From Bacillus thuringiensis (lineage in GTDB: Bacteria; Bacillota; Bacilli; Bacillales; Bacillaceae_G), in assembly GCF_001182785.1 (NCBI RefSeq), contig NZ_CP012099.1, positions 4,896,501-4,960,500 on the forward strand: 64,000 bases of DNA, read 5' to 3'. The notes beneath the pieces are model-generated. The model worked only from the letters and a program-made list of their open reading frames with translations, had not been told where the DNA came from and did no database searches. Within the stretch, counting starts at the first letter, position 1, and each line of letters begins with the position of its first letter. Of this stretch, positions 61,675 through 64,000 are shown piece after piece. Made by a program: the position numbers and the translations under genes.

Positions 61675-61998
61675 TTATTTATGTTCTGCTAACCATTCAG
61701 ATACTTTTTTCGCATCTTCACCTTGAATAAGTCCTGGTGACATTGAACCGCGGCCTTTTTTAATAATCTCTTCGATATCTGCGGCGTCGTACTTACCGCC
61801 TACTTTTCTTAAATCAGGTCCAGTTGCCCCTGATAAATCTGTTGCGTGACATCCAGCACAACTTCTTTGGAAAATTTGTTCTGCGCTGTCTGTGCTTGCA
61901 GACTGTTTCGAAGACTTACTCTCTTCTTTATTTCCACATGCTCCTAAAGCAAAAACAACCGATGTCCCTAGCGCAATAGCCAACAATTTCTTTTTCAC
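61675..61998 (-). CDS. cccB: Cytochrome c-551 (CccB), lipoprotein
   Basis: 107 residues. The signal peptide ends VVFALGACG with lipobox Cys21, so it is lipid anchored outside the membrane. The haem motif CAGCH is at about 50-54 and the axial Met lies in GSMSPG. CccB carries electrons to cytochrome oxidases. Position next to ftsEX and prfB is as in Bacillus subtilis. Confidence 0.93.
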   Translation of the reverse strand: MKKKLLAIALGTSVVFALGACGNKEESKSSKQSASTDSAEQIFQRSCAGCHATDLSGATGPDLRKVGGKYDAADIEEIIKKGRGSMSPGLIQGEDAKKVSEWLAEHK

Positions 61999-62309
61999 TT
62001 CTATCGCTCCCCATTGTTGATATTCTTTTTATTCCTAACACACTCATTTTCATTATAAGCATTATCTTTATATAGAAAAACTAAGGTGTATTTCATATTC
62101 CTCAAAAATACAGTGAGAACCTTGATAAAATAAAGCTTTCATAAGTTGTTTCAATTCTGTGAACAACTTAAAAAACTTCTATAAAGAATCCTTTTTAAAA
62201 GGAAAATTAGAAAAGTTCTATATAAATCTTCACCCTATTACCGCTCTATTTTACTATTCTCTACTTTTTACAAAACAATATACAGCATTGTAATCTACAT
62301 ATAATCCCA

Positions 62310-62342
62310 TCAAAAAGAGAAGTTGTCGTTTCCAACTTCTCT
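62310..62342 (-). terminator. Terminator of prfB
   Basis: AGAGAAGTTG (62316-62325) and CAACTTCTCT (62333-62342) form a perfect stem; TTTTTGATGG follows on the minus strand. Confidence 0.8.
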
Positions 62343-62406
62343 TCCTCTTTACTTCATCTATAAAAATAAAATCAAATGCCTTATATCCTCTATATCCTCA
62401 GCATGC

Positions 62407-62431
62407 GCCAACAATTTTGTTGGCTTTTTTT
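62407..62431 (+). terminator. Plus-strand terminator without a known gene
   Basis: GCCAACAA and TTGTTGGC with a short TT core, followed by seven T on the plus strand. All annotated genes around it are on the minus strand. Confidence 0.6.
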
Positions 62432-62437
62432 CGCTTA

Positions 62438-63536
62438 TTAGATGCGAGAACGTAAGTAAGCATCAATAAATGGATCAATCTCTCCATCCATAACTGCTTG
62501 TACGTTACCAACCTCCGTATTTGTACGGTGGTCTTTTACAAGAGAATACGGGTGGAATACGTAAGAACGGATTTGGCTACCCCATCCGATTTCTTTTTGT
62601 TCCCCACGGATTTCATCTAATTGTGCCTGCTGCTCTTCTAGTTTCTTTTGATATAATTTCGCTTTTAACATCTTCATCGCATGCTCACGGTTTTTAATTT
62701 GTGAACGCTCTGATTGACACGTTACAACTGTATTTGTCGGTGTATGTGTAATACGAACTGCTGAATCTGTCGTATTTACGTGCTGCCCACCCGCTCCACT
62801 TGCGCGGTACGTATCAATTTTTAAATCTTCTGTACGTACTTCGATTTCAACTTCATCATTGAACTCTGGTACAACTTCACAAGATACAAACGATGTATGA
62901 CGACGACCTGAAGAATCGAATGGTGAAATACGTACAAGACGATGTACACCTTTCTCTGCTTTTAAGTAACCGTAAGCGTTATGACCTTTAATTAATAAAG
63001 TTACACTCTTAATACCAGCTTCATCACCTGGTAAATAGTCAACCGTTTCTACTTTAAATCCACGTTTTTCAGCCCAACGTGTATACATACGTAATAACAT
63101 AGAACCCCAGTCTTGTGACTCAGTTCCACCTGCACCTGGATGTAATTCTAAAATTGCATTATTTTTATCATAAGGATCACTTAATAGTAACTGAAGCTCA
63201 TACTCATTCATTTCTTGAATTAAGCCTTTTACTTCTGATTCTAATTCCTCATGTAAATCTTCATCATATTCTTCTTTTAAAAGTTCATGCGTTACTTCTA
63301 AATTTTCGAACGTCTCATCTAACTGACGGAAACTTCCAACCATATCTTTTAACGCATTCGCTTCATTAATTACAACTTGTGCGCCTTGTTGGTCATCCCA
63401 AAATCCTGCGCCCATCATTTTTTCTTCTAATTCTGCAATTTGGTTCTCCTTAGTAGGGAGGTCAAAGAGACCCCCTAAAAGCCGCTAATCGCTTAGCCAT
63501 TTTCTCTAATTCCTGTCTAATTTCTACTAATTCCAT
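62438..63536 (-). CDS. prfB: Peptide chain release factor 2 with programmed +1 frameshift
   Basis: ATG 63536 (after GAGGTGAAGG) opens 24 codons ending GCTTTTAGGGGGTCTCTT, then TGA (63462-63464). A +1 shift on CTT TGA C leads into the main frame [15 protein letters not shown] and on to 62438, about 365 residues in total. AGGGGG just before the slip codon is the internal Shine-Dalgarno that drives the shift. The GGQ motif ([12 protein letters not shown]) and the stop-codon reading part (SPF, about residue 205) mark RF2, which reads UGA and UAA. Low RF2 favours the shift, so the gene regulates itself. Confidence 0.97.
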
Positions 63537-63582
63537 TTCCTTCACCTCTATGTAATTGCTGTTACTTTCGTATGAAAACAAG

Positions 63583-63620
63583 GGAAACTCTCTCCACTTA
63601 TTACGGAGAGAGTTTAATTC
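63583..63620 (-). terminator. Hairpin between secA and prfB
   Basis: AAACTCTCTCC (63585-63595) pairs with GGAGAGAGTTT (63605-63615). The U tract on the minus strand is short (TTTCCC), so it may only partly stop transcription from secA into prfB. Confidence 0.6.
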
Positions 63621-63679
63621 TTCTTAATTATACATTTTTGATATAAAAGTTTGCAAAGCAGCCAAGCTACCGCCCTATA

Positions 63680-64000
63680 TTACTGAACAATACCACAGCA
63701 GTTTTTATATTTTTTACCGCTACCACATTTACATAAATCGTTGCGGCCCACTTGGTCACCTTTTACAACTGGCTTTTTCTTCGCTTCTTCGCCATCGCTA
63801 GATGGATGAACAGCTTCACCTTGAACAACTTCTTGACGTTCTAAGTTTTGTTCAATTTCAGCTTTCATAATGTAACGAGAAATTTCCTCTTCAATAGAAG
63901 CAACCATTGACTCGAACATCGCGAATCCTTCCATTTGGTATTCACGAAGTGGATCAATTTGACCGTAAGCACGTAAATGAATACCTTCACGAAGGTGATC
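63680..64000 (-). CDS. secA: Preprotein translocase subunit SecA, C-terminal part
   Basis: Only the last 106 residues are in the window; the frame is open to the window edge. The segment starts [14 protein letters not shown], a conserved SecA stretch, and ends with the zinc-binding SEC-C motif [14 protein letters not shown]. SecA is the ATPase motor that pushes preproteins through SecYEG, whose SecG subunit is also encoded here. The order secA-prfB-cccB-ftsEX is standard for Bacillus. Confidence 0.96.
   Translation of the reverse strand, partial: DHLREGIHLRAYGQIDPLREYQMEGFAMFESMVASIEEEISRYIMKAEIEQNLERQEVVQGEAVHPSSDGEEAKKKPVVKGDQVGRNDLCKCGSGKKYKNCCGIVQ

Larger units (their letters stand above)
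61999..62437. other. Intergenic region between cccB and prfB
   Basis: 439 bases with no credible protein gene. It holds the prfB terminator (62316-62342, minus), a hairpin AAGTTGTT/AACAACTT at 62145-62172, and a plus-strand terminator at 62407-62431 with no known gene in front. Confidence 0.6.

Noticed and set aside
62438..63418. prfB as a shorter gene starting at ATG 63418 or as a frameshifted pseudogene
   Set aside because: The upstream 24 codons, internal Shine-Dalgarno and CTT TGA C form the known programmed site.

Overview
The window is a piece of a low-GC Firmicute chromosome, almost certainly a member of the Bacillus cereus group. This rests on the protein sequences, on the tmRNA tag ending in NNLSLAA, on dispersed intergenic repeats (a 156-bp element bounded by ATAAA that fits bcr1), and on gene order that follows the Bacillus secA-to-ssrA chromosome segment. 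Most genes lie on the minus strand. I see no prophage, complete insertion sequence, CRISPR array or rRNA.

Layout on the + axis. 1-0.9 kb: 3' end of an MMPL exporter. 1.3-7.7 kb (minus): secG-est-rnr-smpB-ssrA (trans-translation and RNA decay), then a cid/lrg-type pair. 8-9 kb: an atypical nucleoside hydrolase. 9-16.1 kb (minus): the glycolytic operon cggR-gapA-pgk-tpiA-gpmI-eno with a clear CggR operator and sigma-A promoter, preceded by rpoN (sigL) and a small glutaredoxin. 18-20.2 kb: an ABC-2 exporter pair with a 23-residue membrane peptide in front. 20.4-23.3 kb: a ComP/ComA-like two-component pair, then tRNA-Arg(CCG). 24.2-28 kb: a sporulation operon DUF1657-YhcN lipoprotein-spoVAC-spoVAD-spoVAE-DUF1657-DUF421. 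28.2 kb: CtsR-controlled clpP. 29.2-35 kb (minus): trxB, DUF368 and yvcI-rapZ-yvcK-whiA-crh. 35-40 kb (minus): hprK-lgt-ppaX-yvoF and a TPR protein. 41-45.8 kb: LexA-controlled uvrBA. 46-51.7 kb: accessory membrane proteins with MerR, XRE and LysR regulators. 52-54.6 kb: a flavodoxin-like gene and an ABC-F gene with an attenuator-type leader. 54.7-64 kb (minus): a broken ybjQ, a Fur-box ABC exporter, minJ, ctpB, ftsEX, cccB, prfB with its programmed frameshift, and the 3' end of secA.

Themes: much of the window links carbon flow to cell growth. CggR senses glycolytic flux, HprK/Crh relay catabolite state, and YvcK, RapZ and WhiA tie metabolism to envelope synthesis and division. FtsEX, MinJ and Lgt build the envelope. 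ClpP, RNase R, SmpB, tmRNA and UvrAB handle protein, RNA and DNA quality control. Points that deserve a second look are the ABC-F leader (short reading frame, competing hairpins, terminator that hides the Shine-Dalgarno), two genes each broken by one in-frame TAA, MerR promoters with 19- and 20-bp spacers, a Fur box over the -10 of an ABC exporter, a hairpin inside the spoVA-type operon, and two terminators that have no matching upstream gene.
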